This document shows positions 34,190-42,554 of a stretch of DNA of 45,103 nucleotides, piece by piece (within the stretch, counting starts at the first letter, position 1; every line of letters begins with the position of its first letter). A program made the position numbers and the translations under genes. The notes beneath the pieces were generated by a model. The model saw nothing but the letters and a program-made list of their open reading frames with translations, had not been told where the DNA came from and did no database searches. Source of the stretch: Desulfosporosinus sp. FKB (GTDB lineage Bacteria > Bacillota > Desulfitobacteriia > Desulfitobacteriales > Desulfitobacteriaceae); contig NZ_NADJ01000010.1 in assembly GCF_002196705.1 (NCBI RefSeq), positions 1-45,103 of the forward strand, written 5' to 3'.

Positions 34190-34865
34190 CTATCTTACTT
34201 AATTCAGGCTTGTTATAACAGGTTCGATGGGTACAACGATAATTTCCATGAACACGCTTCATAGTCCAGCCACAGTAGGGGCAAATGGCAAATTGATCAT
34301 ACGGATGAGGAACTTCTTCATACAACATCATGATAAGGTTAAATAACTCCTGGTCCTCAAATGAAGAGGCGAAATCATATACCTCTTCGGAGGGAAGTAT
34401 TGCATTTTTGGGCATTGAAATAAATCCGCGTATGGTCCGATAGAACCCATCGTATTTTTTCTGTATCTCCTCTGTACCTGCGGACATTTTTTCACGACAA
34501 TATATGAGGATTTGGCGCATAACTTTTTGCTCCGACTCTTCAACTGATCTATGATCTTCCAAAAAATCTTCCGCTTCCTCTGTTAATCCTGAGTATTTTG
34601 TTAACAGCGAGCAATCCGGATCGAAAATATCTAAATAGGAATTTATTCCCCATTCATTCAATGGCTTTTGAAGGAATACAAGAAGATCATAGATATTTCC
34701 GGGTGGGGCAACCCCGTTTTCTAACGCAAGCCGAATCAAGATAGAATATCCTGTGATTAAGTCTTTAGGAATAGTTTTGCAGTTTTTGTTCCATTCTTTT
34801 AACCCCTTAATGAGATAAATGAGCGAATTTTCTGGCTTGTGATATTGCTGCTTCTTCCAAATCAT
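34170..34865 (-). CDS. Truncated pPIWI-RE-associated/restriction-endonuclease-related protein (tentative)
   Basis: 231 residues from ATG 34865, with GGAGGA abutting the start. The N-terminal ~170 residues are helical (KGLKEWNKNCKTI, YDLLVFLQKPLNEW). A C-terminal zinc ribbon reads ICPYCGWTMKR, then YRCTHRTC. The layout resembles the N-terminal region plus zinc ribbon of the endonuclease-related protein in three-gene pPIWI-RE islands, whose nuclease domain would follow the ribbon; here it is absent. The last residues (RSNIS) come from TcmP-derived DNA read in another frame. No PIWI or helicase gene is nearby. The assignment is by recall of the family. Confidence 0.45.
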   Translation of the reverse strand: MIWKKQQYHKPENSLIYLIKGLKEWNKNCKTIPKDLITGYSILIRLALENGVAPPGNIYDLLVFLQKPLNEWGINSYLDIFDPDCSLLTKYSGLTEEAEDFLEDHRSVEESEQKVMRQILIYCREKMSAGTEEIQKKYDGFYRTIRGFISMPKNAILPSEEVYDFASSFEDQELFNLIMMLYEEVPHPYDQFAICPYCGWTMKRVHGNYRCTHRTCYNKPELSKIARSNIS

Positions 34866-35011
34866 TCCTCCTCAACTAATTGCTTACATTAACAGCATAT
34901 CATAGCAGGCAGACAAAAAAGTGAATAAAAAATGCGAGTACTTATTTAAGCATCGCATAAACGAACAACAATTTAATGCCATATGTAATTTCTACAAGTA
35001 GTCTTAATAGC

Positions 35012-35218
35012 TTAATATTCTGCACGTACTTTGGTCCGTCGTTCCATATCATGTTTATTTGCTAGCCAAATTTCGATACTTACTTGGACTCCTTCAGCGT
35101 CACTGCACGGGATATCCATAACAGATTTCTTATCTTCTTTATATTCCTTATTAATTTCAAGACTCAATAATGTAACCGGTGTAATCTGATTGTCCTGCGG
35201 GAGTTTATAAGGAAGCAT
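35012..35218 (-). CDS. Hypothetical small protein
   Basis: 68 residues with protein-like composition (TLLSLEINKEYKEDKKSVMD) but no ribosome binding site at ATG 35218. It could be a fragment of a larger protein. No family recognised. The stretch 35219-35576 holds no gene, only the long hairpin at 35468-35511. Confidence 0.4.
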   Translation of the reverse strand: MLPYKLPQDNQITPVTLLSLEINKEYKEDKKSVMDIPCSDAEGVQVSIEIWLANKHDMERRTKVRAEY

Positions 35219-35467
35219 TTAAAAGACTATAAGAATTGTCTCATTACCCGCGTCTTTTACTATAACCATATAGTATTCTGACAGCAATCAACAGCGAATC
35301 TTAGTGATTATTCTAATGTAGACACTGTAAAAACAACATCTAGTATTTGACATTTACGTATTAAAGGAAAAAAGCTTGCGCAGTATTTCCTCTGAAACAT
35401 GTTACCACTTTAGATAACATTTTGCTCTTATGCCTTTTTAGAAACCACTTCGAAGGCAAAATCAAAC

Positions 35468-35511
35468 GGCAAGTCGCAAATTTGAATGCACTTTCGAATT
35501 TGCGACTTGCC
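35468..35511. repeat. Perfect 15-bp stem hairpin
   Basis: GGCAAGTCGCAAATT and AATTTGCGACTTGCC are perfect inverse complements around a 14-nt loop. There is no T-run on either strand. It sits alone in a 358-bp gap. It may be a miniature mobile-element scar, a recombination site, or a structured RNA. Confidence 0.7.
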
Positions 35512-35576
35512 TGTCTGAAAAGACCTTAACGGAGATTCTATTATCTCAGAGCGACCATCTACAAAAGCTTCATCAC

Positions 35577-35789
35577 TCAGCGGTAAGGTTTCTTTTCTTC
35601 TGTAAGCCCGACCAAATAATCAATGCTGGTTACATAAAACTGGGCGAGTTTAATCATGATGTTCAGTGGAACATCACGCTCCCCGCGCTCATATTTGGAA
35701 TATAATGATTGATCGCAGAGAAGGTATTGTGCAACTTGCTGTTGAGTCAAGTCATGATCTTCTCTAACATCACGTATTCTTAATTGCAT
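35577..35789 (-). CDS. XRE-family helix-turn-helix regulator
   Basis: 70 residues from ATG 35789, behind AGGTGAT. The five-helix Cro/C1 fold is clear: RIRDVREDHDLTQQQVAQYL, then QSLYSKYERGERDVPLNI, then KLAQFYVTSIDYLVGLTE. It is divergent from the receiver-domain gene at 35894. Two GGAC-N5-GTCC operators in the shared promoter region suggest that it represses both itself and that gene. Confidence 0.93.
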   Translation of the reverse strand: MQLRIRDVREDHDLTQQQVAQYLLCDQSLYSKYERGERDVPLNIMIKLAQFYVTSIDYLVGLTEEKKPYR

Positions 35790-35816
35790 AATTATCACCT
35801 AGGCAATTATATCTTA

Positions 35817-35829
35817 GGACATTTAGTCC
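35817..35829. promoter_or_regulatory. Operator 1 (XRE side)
   Basis: GGACATTTAGTCC is a GGAC-N5-GTCC dyad. It lies just upstream of a minus-strand -10 TATAAT (35807-35812), placing it in the XRE promoter spacer. Confidence 0.7.
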
Positions 35830-35831
35830 TA

Positions 35832-35860
35832 TTGACATTTTGGACTATTTGTCCTAAAAT
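35832..35860 (+). promoter_or_regulatory. Promoter of the receiver-domain gene, with operator 2 in its spacer
   Basis: TTGACA (35832-35837), 17-bp spacer, TAAAAT (35855-35860). Operator 2, GGACTATTTGTCC (35842-35854), a GGAC-N5-GTCC dyad like operator 1, fills the spacer, so bound regulator would block RNA polymerase. Confidence 0.8.
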
Positions 35861-35893
35861 TACTCAACAACGCTTGATGTTGGAGGAGATGTT

Positions 35894-36301
35894 TTGTTTA
35901 CGATCGGCATTTGCGATGACAGAACCTTGTGTCGCCGCTTACTAGAGGCACTGATTAATCAGTATAAAGAAGAAAGGAACGTTTTATTTAATATTTACGA
36001 ATTCAGCAGCGGCGAAGAACTTCTCGAAGGAATTCAAAAGCAGGGCTTGGTTTTTGACCTCCTATTTCTTGATAACAAGATGAAAAAGCTGACTGGTCTT
36101 GAAACCGCCAGACAAATACGGCAATCCAAATCCACATCAGCGTGCAACATAATATTTGTGACGTCAGCGGATGATCATGCTCAATTCATTCAGGTCAATC
36201 CTTTACAAGTTGTATGCAAGCCCTGTACTCAGGGGTATATTGAAACTATCCTAGACAAGGTTCTGATCAAGCCCACAGATAAATCTATGCATTATTTATA
36301 A
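35894..36301 (+). CDS. Stand-alone response-regulator receiver (AgrA/LytTR type) lacking output domain
   Basis: 135 residues from TTG 35894, 6-7 nt after GGAGGAGAT. The receiver is complete: acidic ICDDR (near 8), phospho-acceptor Asp in LLFLDNKMKK (near 60), VTSADDH, and Lys in VVCKPC. Its sequence style (FSSGEELL, GLETARQIR) is that of LytTR-family regulators, but the LytTR DNA-binding domain that should follow is missing and the frame ends cleanly. No kinase is nearby. It could be a phosphate sink, an antagonist, or a truncated regulator. Expression appears controlled by the divergent XRE protein. Confidence 0.88.
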   Translation: MFTIGICDDRTLCRRLLEALINQYKEERNVLFNIYEFSSGEELLEGIQKQGLVFDLLFLDNKMKKLTGLETARQIRQSKSTSACNIIFVTSADDHAQFIQVNPLQVVCKPCTQGYIETILDKVLIKPTDKSMHYL

Positions 36302-36367
36302 AGGGCAAGCAGAAAGTACAAATTCATAAAGTATTTCAGATCAATCCTCAATTTTATTGCCATCATG

Positions 36368-36595
36368 TTATACTGCACAGGAATCAGCTTTTACCAAGTT
36401 TAAACCATCTATCAGACCAGACAACATATTTTCCATTCGTAATTCACGGTCATGATGTCCCCAAAAGTTGCCATCAAAGTAAACCTTCCATTCAGGTATC
36501 TTCGATTTGATAGGAGCCCACTCCTTCCGTATATTTGCTTCCGTATATTTGATGATCTGTAGTATAAAAAGATAAGGCTTATATAAAGCCCCCAT
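36368..36595 (-). CDS. Hypothetical small protein
   Basis: 75 residues from ATG 36595, with AAGG about 7 nt upstream. It is aromatic-rich (KIPEWKVYFDGNFWGHHDRE). It lies 51 bp downstream of the condensation-domain gene on the same strand and may be its operon partner or a fragment. No family recognised. Confidence 0.45.
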   Translation of the reverse strand: MGALYKPYLFILQIIKYTEANIRKEWAPIKSKIPEWKVYFDGNFWGHHDRELRMENMLSGLIDGLNLVKADSCAV

Positions 36596-36646
36596 GTTTC
36601 AGCCTTAATACGAAGCTGGATTGGAATATCTCAATGAAGAATCGAA

Positions 36647-37915
36647 TCACATAACATTTTGTAATACTTGAACAAGTTGATCCAAAAAGATCGATATTTT
36701 ATTTCTGTCAGATTGTGATCCGTATAAATTAACACTAAGTGTTGCCCGATCATCAAATGTTGAAAGAGCTAGTTGAAAATAGGGATTATATTTAATTGAA
36801 CCTGTCATATAAGCTTCAGTAATTTCAACTTTTCCAAAATCAAGTTGCTTTTTATCAAGTATTCCGATATTTGTGAATGCAATCTGAGGATTGGAAAAGC
36901 TCTTTTCAACAATGCTTCTTGCCAATTTATAAGGAAGAAAATCAAAAACCTTTTCCAATATAACGAGACTTTTAACGCAGGCAATGTCTGATTTTTCCCT
37001 ATCCATTGCTTGTTTTACTTTATTGAGGGTTTGCTCAAATGCCGCGCCAATCTCTAAACCTATATTACAGTTAAGATTGGTGACCAGATTGCAGATACCG
37101 TCTACCCTGCGTTTTGGAAGATATTTTCTCAGGTCCACCGCACAGGGTATGATGATAGTACGGCCAAATAGTTGATAAAGGACACGCATGTAAGCCGTAA
37201 GAATGACATCGTTCACAGTGGCATCATGTTCTTTAGCGTAGGTCTTAAGAAGACAAAAAACCTCCTGCGAAATCGTCCGCATCTCAATAAAAGGATTGTT
37301 AAGATCCCCTTCAAATTTGAACTTGGCCGGATCGTGCGTAGACATATCATTTTTACTAAACATTATTTTTATCTTGTCGCGAATTGAAAATGCCCTAAGT
37401 AATTGCCTGATCTTTCTATTACCCATTGCCGCCGATTGGCAATTTGGTTTTTCCAACATATTTAAATAAATATCACTCAACATATAAAGATAATTTTTAA
37501 ATCCAGCAGCATCGCACAACATATGATTCATTGAAACACAGAGAGTATCATTTTTATCGTTTCGAATCACTTTCAGTCTCAGTTGTGGACCATTAAATGC
37601 ATTCACTTCTTTATTGATAAATTGGGCAACACTTTCATCCATATTATGGGTTTCTGAAAATTCCAGCATATCTTCTGTTGTATAGCCTTTATCTTCCCAG
37701 TAAGGCTGACCTTCAGTTTCATTAAACCTGCTTCTTATCAGCGGAAAGGCATCTGCTGATAAGTTAACTGCCTGCCTAAAGCGGTCTAAATCCAGCTTTC
37801 CTGAAAACGTTGCAACAAAATGCAGAGTATGGTCATTAATATTTTTCACTTTAAATAGATGTTGAAGAATATCCCATGCTTCAACTTTATATCTAGTAAA
37901 ACGATTATCCGGCAT
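36647..37915 (-). CDS. Condensation-domain/acyltransferase family protein
   Basis: 422 residues from ATG 37915 behind AGAAGGGTG. The catalytic HxxxD motif is in SMNHMLCDAAGFKNYL (near residue 130), and a DLRKYLP-type solvent-channel motif appears near 265-270. Length is that of a single stand-alone condensation domain, as in PapA-like acyltransferases, alcohol acetyltransferases and NRPS condensation proteins. No carrier protein or adenylation domain is adjacent, so an acyl transfer from CoA to an alcohol or amine is more likely than peptide synthesis. Confidence 0.85.
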   Translation of the reverse strand: MPDNRFTRYKVEAWDILQHLFKVKNINDHTLHFVATFSGKLDLDRFRQAVNLSADAFPLIRSRFNETEGQPYWEDKGYTTEDMLEFSETHNMDESVAQFINKEVNAFNGPQLRLKVIRNDKNDTLCVSMNHMLCDAAGFKNYLYMLSDIYLNMLEKPNCQSAAMGNRKIRQLLRAFSIRDKIKIMFSKNDMSTHDPAKFKFEGDLNNPFIEMRTISQEVFCLLKTYAKEHDATVNDVILTAYMRVLYQLFGRTIIIPCAVDLRKYLPKRRVDGICNLVTNLNCNIGLEIGAAFEQTLNKVKQAMDREKSDIACVKSLVILEKVFDFLPYKLARSIVEKSFSNPQIAFTNIGILDKKQLDFGKVEITEAYMTGSIKYNPYFQLALSTFDDRATLSVNLYGSQSDRNKISIFLDQLVQVLQNVM

Positions 37916-38085
37916 TTTGTTGCACCCTTCTCATCTGATTATAGACAGTTTGCTATAGTTTCCTTATCTTTCTTAAATTACCTTATATCACTATATTACT
38001 TTAGTTGGCTTAACTTTTCATTATTAGCTCTATGAAAATATGGATAATGTGCAGCTTATAATATCAAATCAACTGCCCAGTATGC

Positions 38086-38877
38086 TCATAATTTACGCTG
38101 AATAGTGTTACATAAAATTTTATAAAATTGTTCTTTGGCAAATTTTTCATTAAATGGTGAGTGCCCGCATTTGGGTAAAATATGAGTTTCAAAAGTAACT
38201 TTTTGTTCCCTCAAAGGCTTAACGACACCTTCTACAGGATGCGAATCAAATTCACCTTGAATAACAATGACAGGACATTTAAGCCCTTTTAGAGAGTTAA
38301 ACAATTCACCACTGCTCCTCAATTCATCAGCTTGCGTCCATAGTGAAGCATACATTTCTCCGTCTGTATCAAAGCAGTCTTCTGTATCCTCTTGGTCGAT
38401 TATATTATAATTATCTGCTTTTTTTGCTAATTGGCCTAAAACACTTAATGCTTTATCCTTTTCAATAAACGTTTTATCATTGAGTTGTTCTAGCGCTTTA
38501 ATAAATAACTTGCCCTCTTTTTCGGACAGATTTTTTAATCGGCGTTCCATAATCCTTTTGACATATTCTTTTTTGAATGGGCCACTACCAACTAAAACAA
38601 GTTGTTTGACCATATCAGGATAATCTTTTGCAAATAATACAATAAGCCATGCGCCCCAAGAATGTCCGATTAATGTTATCGGATTTTTTGTATAAGCGTT
38701 AATCTGTTCGCAAAGCTCTGTTAATAATTCAGAGATAGTATATTTACTCTGTATTGGCTCAATAACTCCAAATGTTTTTGATAATTCCTTGGCAATACAT
38801 GCTACAGAACCAAAAGCTCCCGGACCTCCATGTATGACCGCAGCTTCAAAGGGTTCGTTTCCGTATTTTCTTATCAT
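38086..38877 (-). CDS. Alpha/beta hydrolase
   Basis: 263 residues from ATG 38877 behind GAAGGGGGA. The oxyanion-loop HGGPG lies near residue 17. The nucleophile elbow GHSWGAWL is near 68, a candidate acid in QGEFDSHP is near 210, and the catalytic His in CGHSPFNEKF is near 242. The HGGPG motif recalls proline iminopeptidases, but the substrate is unknown. It lies upstream of the condensation-domain gene on the same strand with a 170-bp gap. Confidence 0.92.
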   Translation of the reverse strand: MIRKYGNEPFEAAVIHGGPGAFGSVACIAKELSKTFGVIEPIQSKYTISELLTELCEQINAYTKNPITLIGHSWGAWLIVLFAKDYPDMVKQLVLVGSGPFKKEYVKRIMERRLKNLSEKEGKLFIKALEQLNDKTFIEKDKALSVLGQLAKKADNYNIIDQEDTEDCFDTDGEMYASLWTQADELRSSGELFNSLKGLKCPVIVIQGEFDSHPVEGVVKPLREQKVTFETHILPKCGHSPFNEKFAKEQFYKILCNTIQRKL

Positions 38878-39054
38878 GGACTACTTCCCCCTTCACCTAA
38901 TATAAATAATCCACAGTCTAAGCTTCGTGACTAATTGGAATTTGCTTTAATAATTCTTCCTCAAATTACTTAAAGCATTTTGATAATTCATGCGACGTGA
39001 TCAATATCTTCTGTGTGCTTGTATTCACTATCTGTTCTAACCTTTACTATCGGG

Positions 39055-39483
39055 TCAAAATATTTCCATAGATTCGAATATTTGCCCATCTATGCTGATT
39101 ATTTCATCAATGGGGATCGCTGTGCCATCGGTCATAACGACAACCCGTTCATATTCGTCTATCTTTTTAGCCGTACTGATAGCAGTAACATAGGCGCCGC
39201 CATTCTTCTTTGCATCCGGTTGAAAGTAAGTAATTGCGATTTCAGGATACTCTTTAATCCGATCTGCTATGATTTGCAGCCTATTACTCAAAGCGTCCTT
39301 CATATATTCGTCCAATTTTACTCTCTCGTCAGTCAGTCTTGCGGTCTCTTTGATGGCGGCATCATAGCCGGTCAGTGCGGCGAAAGGGGAAAACTGAGCT
39401 GCCCGGTCAATAGCAGTCATATGAGGGCGTGTCGTAGAGACATGGTGAGGTAGATTAATGATATCGTCATATGCCTTCGTCAT
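39055..39483 (-). CDS. YolD-like family protein
   Basis: 142 residues. It overlaps the upstream polymerase gene by 4 bp (ATGA type), so the two are translationally coupled. The segment MTAIDRAAQFSPFAALTGYD near residue 22 and the TISIDGQIF-like C-terminal strand are typical of the YolD-like proteins that accompany Y-family polymerases on clostridial plasmids, phages and conjugative elements. The role is probably polymerase accessory, as UmuD-like modulators are. Confidence 0.85.
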   Translation of the reverse strand: MTKAYDDIINLPHHVSTTRPHMTAIDRAAQFSPFAALTGYDAAIKETARLTDERVKLDEYMKDALSNRLQIIADRIKEYPEIAITYFQPDAKKNGGAYVTAISTAKKIDEYERVVVMTDGTAIPIDEIISIDGQIFESMEIF

Positions 39484-41003
39484 GCCTTATGCCCTCCAAT
39501 CTGCTTGTTCCGGTCTATTGTGGTAGCGCCTTCCTCCAGATTCATACCCTTTAGAATGGCGTTCTTTCCGTGTTTCTTTTTTATCTCCAGCATTGCTTGC
39601 TGCATCTTTTTTTCTCGTGCAAGCTCAACTTCTTCATCTTCTTTTTTCGCCTGCGCAGCCGCGTAATCCATAAAGAGATCAAGCTGTTCAAAGTTGCCCG
39701 CATTTTGAGCAGTTGCCTCATCAACGACATGATTCGCTGTAATGTTGACTCTTCTGATCAGAAGATTTTTGTCAACGATGCGTTCAAACAGATCCGTGAC
39801 GGCATCCATGATGAGCTTTGTAGAGGAGGTCTGTCTGCCAAGATTTACTGAACCATGCGCGGATTTCGGAACGGTGCGTCCGTAGCGGTCAGTGGTGATG
39901 GCCCCGCGATATGATCTCTTTATCTCTGGATTTGTTAGATTATCGATATCATATCCGACCGTCAAAACAAGCTGGTCGCTCATAAGTCTTTTATCTACCA
40001 GATCAAGTACCAGCAGATCAGTCATTTCCCGCACGATCAGCTTCGCTTTATCAAAAGTATAGGCATAGTGCAGCACCTGCCCCGATCCAATACTGTTTGT
40101 GCTTGGCTTATACGCTTTAATATCGGAAATTGTGCATGGCTCCCACCCCCACGCATGGTCGATCAGCAGCTCAGCGTTGATGCCGAACAGCTTATACAGT
40201 AAGTCTTCGTTGCAGTAATCGGTAGGTTTACCGAGAGAGCATCTTGCAATATCTCCCATTGTATAGAGACCTTTTTCCTCCAGCTTGTTAGCATATCCTT
40301 TTCCAACGCGCCAAAAGTCTGTTAGAGGCCGATGCGACCACAGGGAGCGACGGTAGCTCATTTCGTCCAGCTCGGCGATCCGCATACCGTTGTTATCAGC
40401 AGGGATGTGCTTCGCCTGAATATCCATAGCGATCTTGCTTAGATACAGGTTTGTGCCAATTCCCGCCGTTGCTGTAATGCCCGTTGTTTTGAGTACATCC
40501 AGAATCATTTTCGTGGCAAGCTCACGGGCTGAAAAATTGTAGGTGTTCAGATAATCGGTGACGTCAAGGAATACCTCGTCAATGGAATAGACATGAATAT
40601 CTTCGGGCGCGATGTACTTCAAATAGATATTGTAAATCTGCGTGCTGTACTCTATATAATACGCCATCCTCGGTAGAGCAACAATGTAGTCCAACGAGAG
40701 ACCCGGTGAGGATTTCAATTCAGTATCGTTGCAGGAAACGCCGGAAAAGGCTCGTCCTGGGGCTTTGAGCAGCCGTGCTGCATTTGCTTCCTTGACCTTC
40801 TGTACGACTTCAAACAGCCTCGCCCTACCGGGAATGCCGTATGCTTTGAGGGAGGGAGAGACGGCGAGACAGATGGTTTTTTCTGTGCGGCTTGCGTCTG
40901 CGACAACAAGGTTGGTGGTCAGCGGATCAAGCCCTCGTTCCACACATTCGACCGAAGCGTAGAAGGATTTTAAATCAATTGTGATATAGGTTCTGTTCTT
41001 CAT
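39480..41003 (-). CDS. Y-family DNA polymerase (UvrX/UmuC/DinB type)
   Basis: 507 residues from ATG 41003. The N-terminal TYITIDLKSFYASVECVERG holds the first catalytic Asp, and VYSIDEVFLDVT near residue 140 holds the SIDE motif with the remaining acidic residues. A thumb region follows (TDFWRVGKGYANKLEEKGLY, helix-hairpin-helix) and then a little-finger domain. The C-terminus has a charged helix (KKEDEEVELAREKKMQQA) and could bind the clamp. It is an error-prone, damage-tolerant polymerase of the type found on mobile elements. Its GC content appears higher than that of neighbouring genes. No SOS box was recognised upstream. Confidence 0.94.
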   Translation of the reverse strand: MKNRTYITIDLKSFYASVECVERGLDPLTTNLVVADASRTEKTICLAVSPSLKAYGIPGRARLFEVVQKVKEANAARLLKAPGRAFSGVSCNDTELKSSPGLSLDYIVALPRMAYYIEYSTQIYNIYLKYIAPEDIHVYSIDEVFLDVTDYLNTYNFSARELATKMILDVLKTTGITATAGIGTNLYLSKIAMDIQAKHIPADNNGMRIAELDEMSYRRSLWSHRPLTDFWRVGKGYANKLEEKGLYTMGDIARCSLGKPTDYCNEDLLYKLFGINAELLIDHAWGWEPCTISDIKAYKPSTNSIGSGQVLHYAYTFDKAKLIVREMTDLLVLDLVDKRLMSDQLVLTVGYDIDNLTNPEIKRSYRGAITTDRYGRTVPKSAHGSVNLGRQTSSTKLIMDAVTDLFERIVDKNLLIRRVNITANHVVDEATAQNAGNFEQLDLFMDYAAAQAKKEDEEVELAREKKMQQAMLEIKKKHGKNAILKGMNLEEGATTIDRNKQIGGHKA

Positions 41004-41135
41004 GCTTATTCTCCGGTTGCCTACTTAAATACAAATTATCTGCTCGACAAATTTCTGTTTATCTGTGCGTTATATAATTAAAAGAAATTCACTTTAATCG
41101 TTCATATACCCATTATTAGCCTTATGATTCTCATA

Positions 41136-41453
41136 TTATAAAAAGGGATTTTCCGCACCGGCCACTTCTTGCAAAATCACAATCGGATCTGATATGAGGC
41201 CAAATTGCACGTCATCCGGGTAAGTTACGGCTATTGTCGGTTTATTACCTGCATATGCAATCACACTAGCCATTGTATCCCATTTTGTACATAAAAAGAA
41301 ATGTGCATATTCCCCTTGTTCAACTATCTTCAAATATGCCCCCATGTTTCCTTTTATTATCGTTGTATCTCTTATCCCTGTTTCATATTCATATTTTTCA
41401 AACGCATCCTTCATATGAATAGGTACAATACCATGCCATGTTCTTGATATCAT
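41136..41453 (-). CDS. Antibiotic biosynthesis monooxygenase (ABM)-like ferredoxin-fold protein
   Basis: 105 residues from ATG 41453. ISRTWHGIVPIHMKDAFEKY at the start, YAHFFLCTKWDTMASVIAYA in the middle and TYPDDVQF near the end fit the dimeric alpha/beta barrel family of small ABM-like proteins. The catalytic role is unknown; many family members are uncharacterised. The ribosome binding site is weak (AAGGT). Confidence 0.75.
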   Translation of the reverse strand: MISRTWHGIVPIHMKDAFEKYEYETGIRDTTIIKGNMGAYLKIVEQGEYAHFFLCTKWDTMASVIAYAGNKPTIAVTYPDDVQFGLISDPIVILQEVAGAENPFL

Positions 41454-41537
41454 CTTATTTTCATTACCTTCTTTGTGTTAATTAATGTGCTCATTATTAG
41501 GCTAATTATAACTTACGCAAGTTCCTTCTAATTTCTG

Positions 41538-41819
41538 GTGCATGTAGAAACACACGCTTTGGGGTTACCTATCTATGAATTAACTGCACTAGTTTTAAAA
41601 TACGGAAAAGATTACTTTCCAAAACCAGTCAGCGAAAAGATAATCTATTATTCTGACCGCCTATTGTACTGGCAAGAAAATACAGATAAACTTGGATTTG
41701 ATTGGGCTGACTTCTTATTGGATGACACCAAACCTAATAAGGAAAGATTATTAAGCGAAAAAAAAGTTAAAACAATGAGCTTAATCTTCATTTCGCATTT
41801 TTCTTATATTGTTTCGTAG
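41538..41819 (+). CDS. Hypothetical protein, probable fragment
   Basis: 93 residues from a GTG at 41538 with no ribosome binding site; the frame opens right after a TAA at 41529. Composition is protein-like (LPIYELTALVLKYGKDYFPK). It is probably the 3' end of a lost gene. No family recognised. Confidence 0.35.
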   Translation: MHVETHALGLPIYELTALVLKYGKDYFPKPVSEKIIYYSDRLLYWQENTDKLGFDWADFLLDDTKPNKERLLSEKKVKTMSLIFISHFSYIVS

Positions 41820-41902
41820 TGTAGAAAGATGTGTCTTATAAGCAATATAGTGTAGTTAATATTATAGTATATTGATGGTGGTGTAATTCTTACTTACGGT
41901 AA

Positions 41903-42372
41903 AGCGATTTTTCATCGTCCAATTTGGATGTCTTTGCTCGCCTGACGGAAACGCAGCTGCGCAACCGGTTGGAGCCGGAGATGGGCATCTTTATTGCGGA
42001 GAGTACCAAGGTAATTGGACTTGCCCTCGACGCTGGATGCGAGCCTATTTCACTTTTGATGGAGCGCAAATACATTGCAGGGCAAGCGCACGGTATAATC
42101 ACCCGCTGCGGAGATGTCCCCGTCTATACTGCCGATAGCAACCTGCTAGCAGGGCTGACTGGCTTTCAGCTGACCCGCGGTGTGCTGTGTGCCATGCGGC
42201 GTCCTCATCTACCCAGCGTTGAGGAGGCGTGTGCCGGTGCAAGTCGAGTGGCTGTGCTTGAAGGTATCGCGGACTCTACCAACGTCGGTGCCATTTTTCG
42301 CTCGGCTGCGGCGCTAGGCATCGATACCGTGTTGCTTACCCCCTCATGCTGTGACCCACTGTGCCGGCGTGC
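41903..42372 (+). pseudogene. 5' part of an interrupted SpoU/TrmH-family RNA methyltransferase gene
   Basis: In-frame coding starts after a TAA at 41900-41902 and reads SDFSSSNLDVFARLTETQLR. A TTG at 41924 is the only nominal start. The N-terminal substrate-binding domain is followed by the first SpoU motif, STNVGAIFRSAAALG, and by PSCCDPLCRRA. The frame then leaves the family sequence (LMLLY-stop). The next residues of the family, VRVSMGTIFQVPW, are found in frame at 44915. The gene is also short by a few codons at its 5' end. Its base composition is clearly more GC-rich than the flanking DNA, which suggests transfer. Known family role: 2'-O-methylation of rRNA or tRNA. Confidence 0.88.
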
Positions 42373-42554
42373 ATTGATGTTACTTTATTGATACTTTGTA
42401 TAATGATCCATATGCCTTGAGTAGACAAAAATAATGTCAGCAGGACCTGGTTATTCCTTGGCGGCAAGGCTTCTTCCTGAAAACACTCCCCAGAGTTCTT
42501 ATACTTAAAGAATTTCGCTCAAGTAATTGAACAAACATATCCGCAATTATATTC

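Noticed and set aside
35577-36301. A toxin-antitoxin pair formed by the XRE gene and its neighbour
   Set aside because: The partner is a clear response-regulator receiver and the genes are divergent, not an operon.
41004-41135. A LexA/SOS box in front of the Y-family polymerase gene
   Set aside because: Only a partial half-site like CGTTCATATA is present; no full GAAC-N4-GTTC dyad was found.
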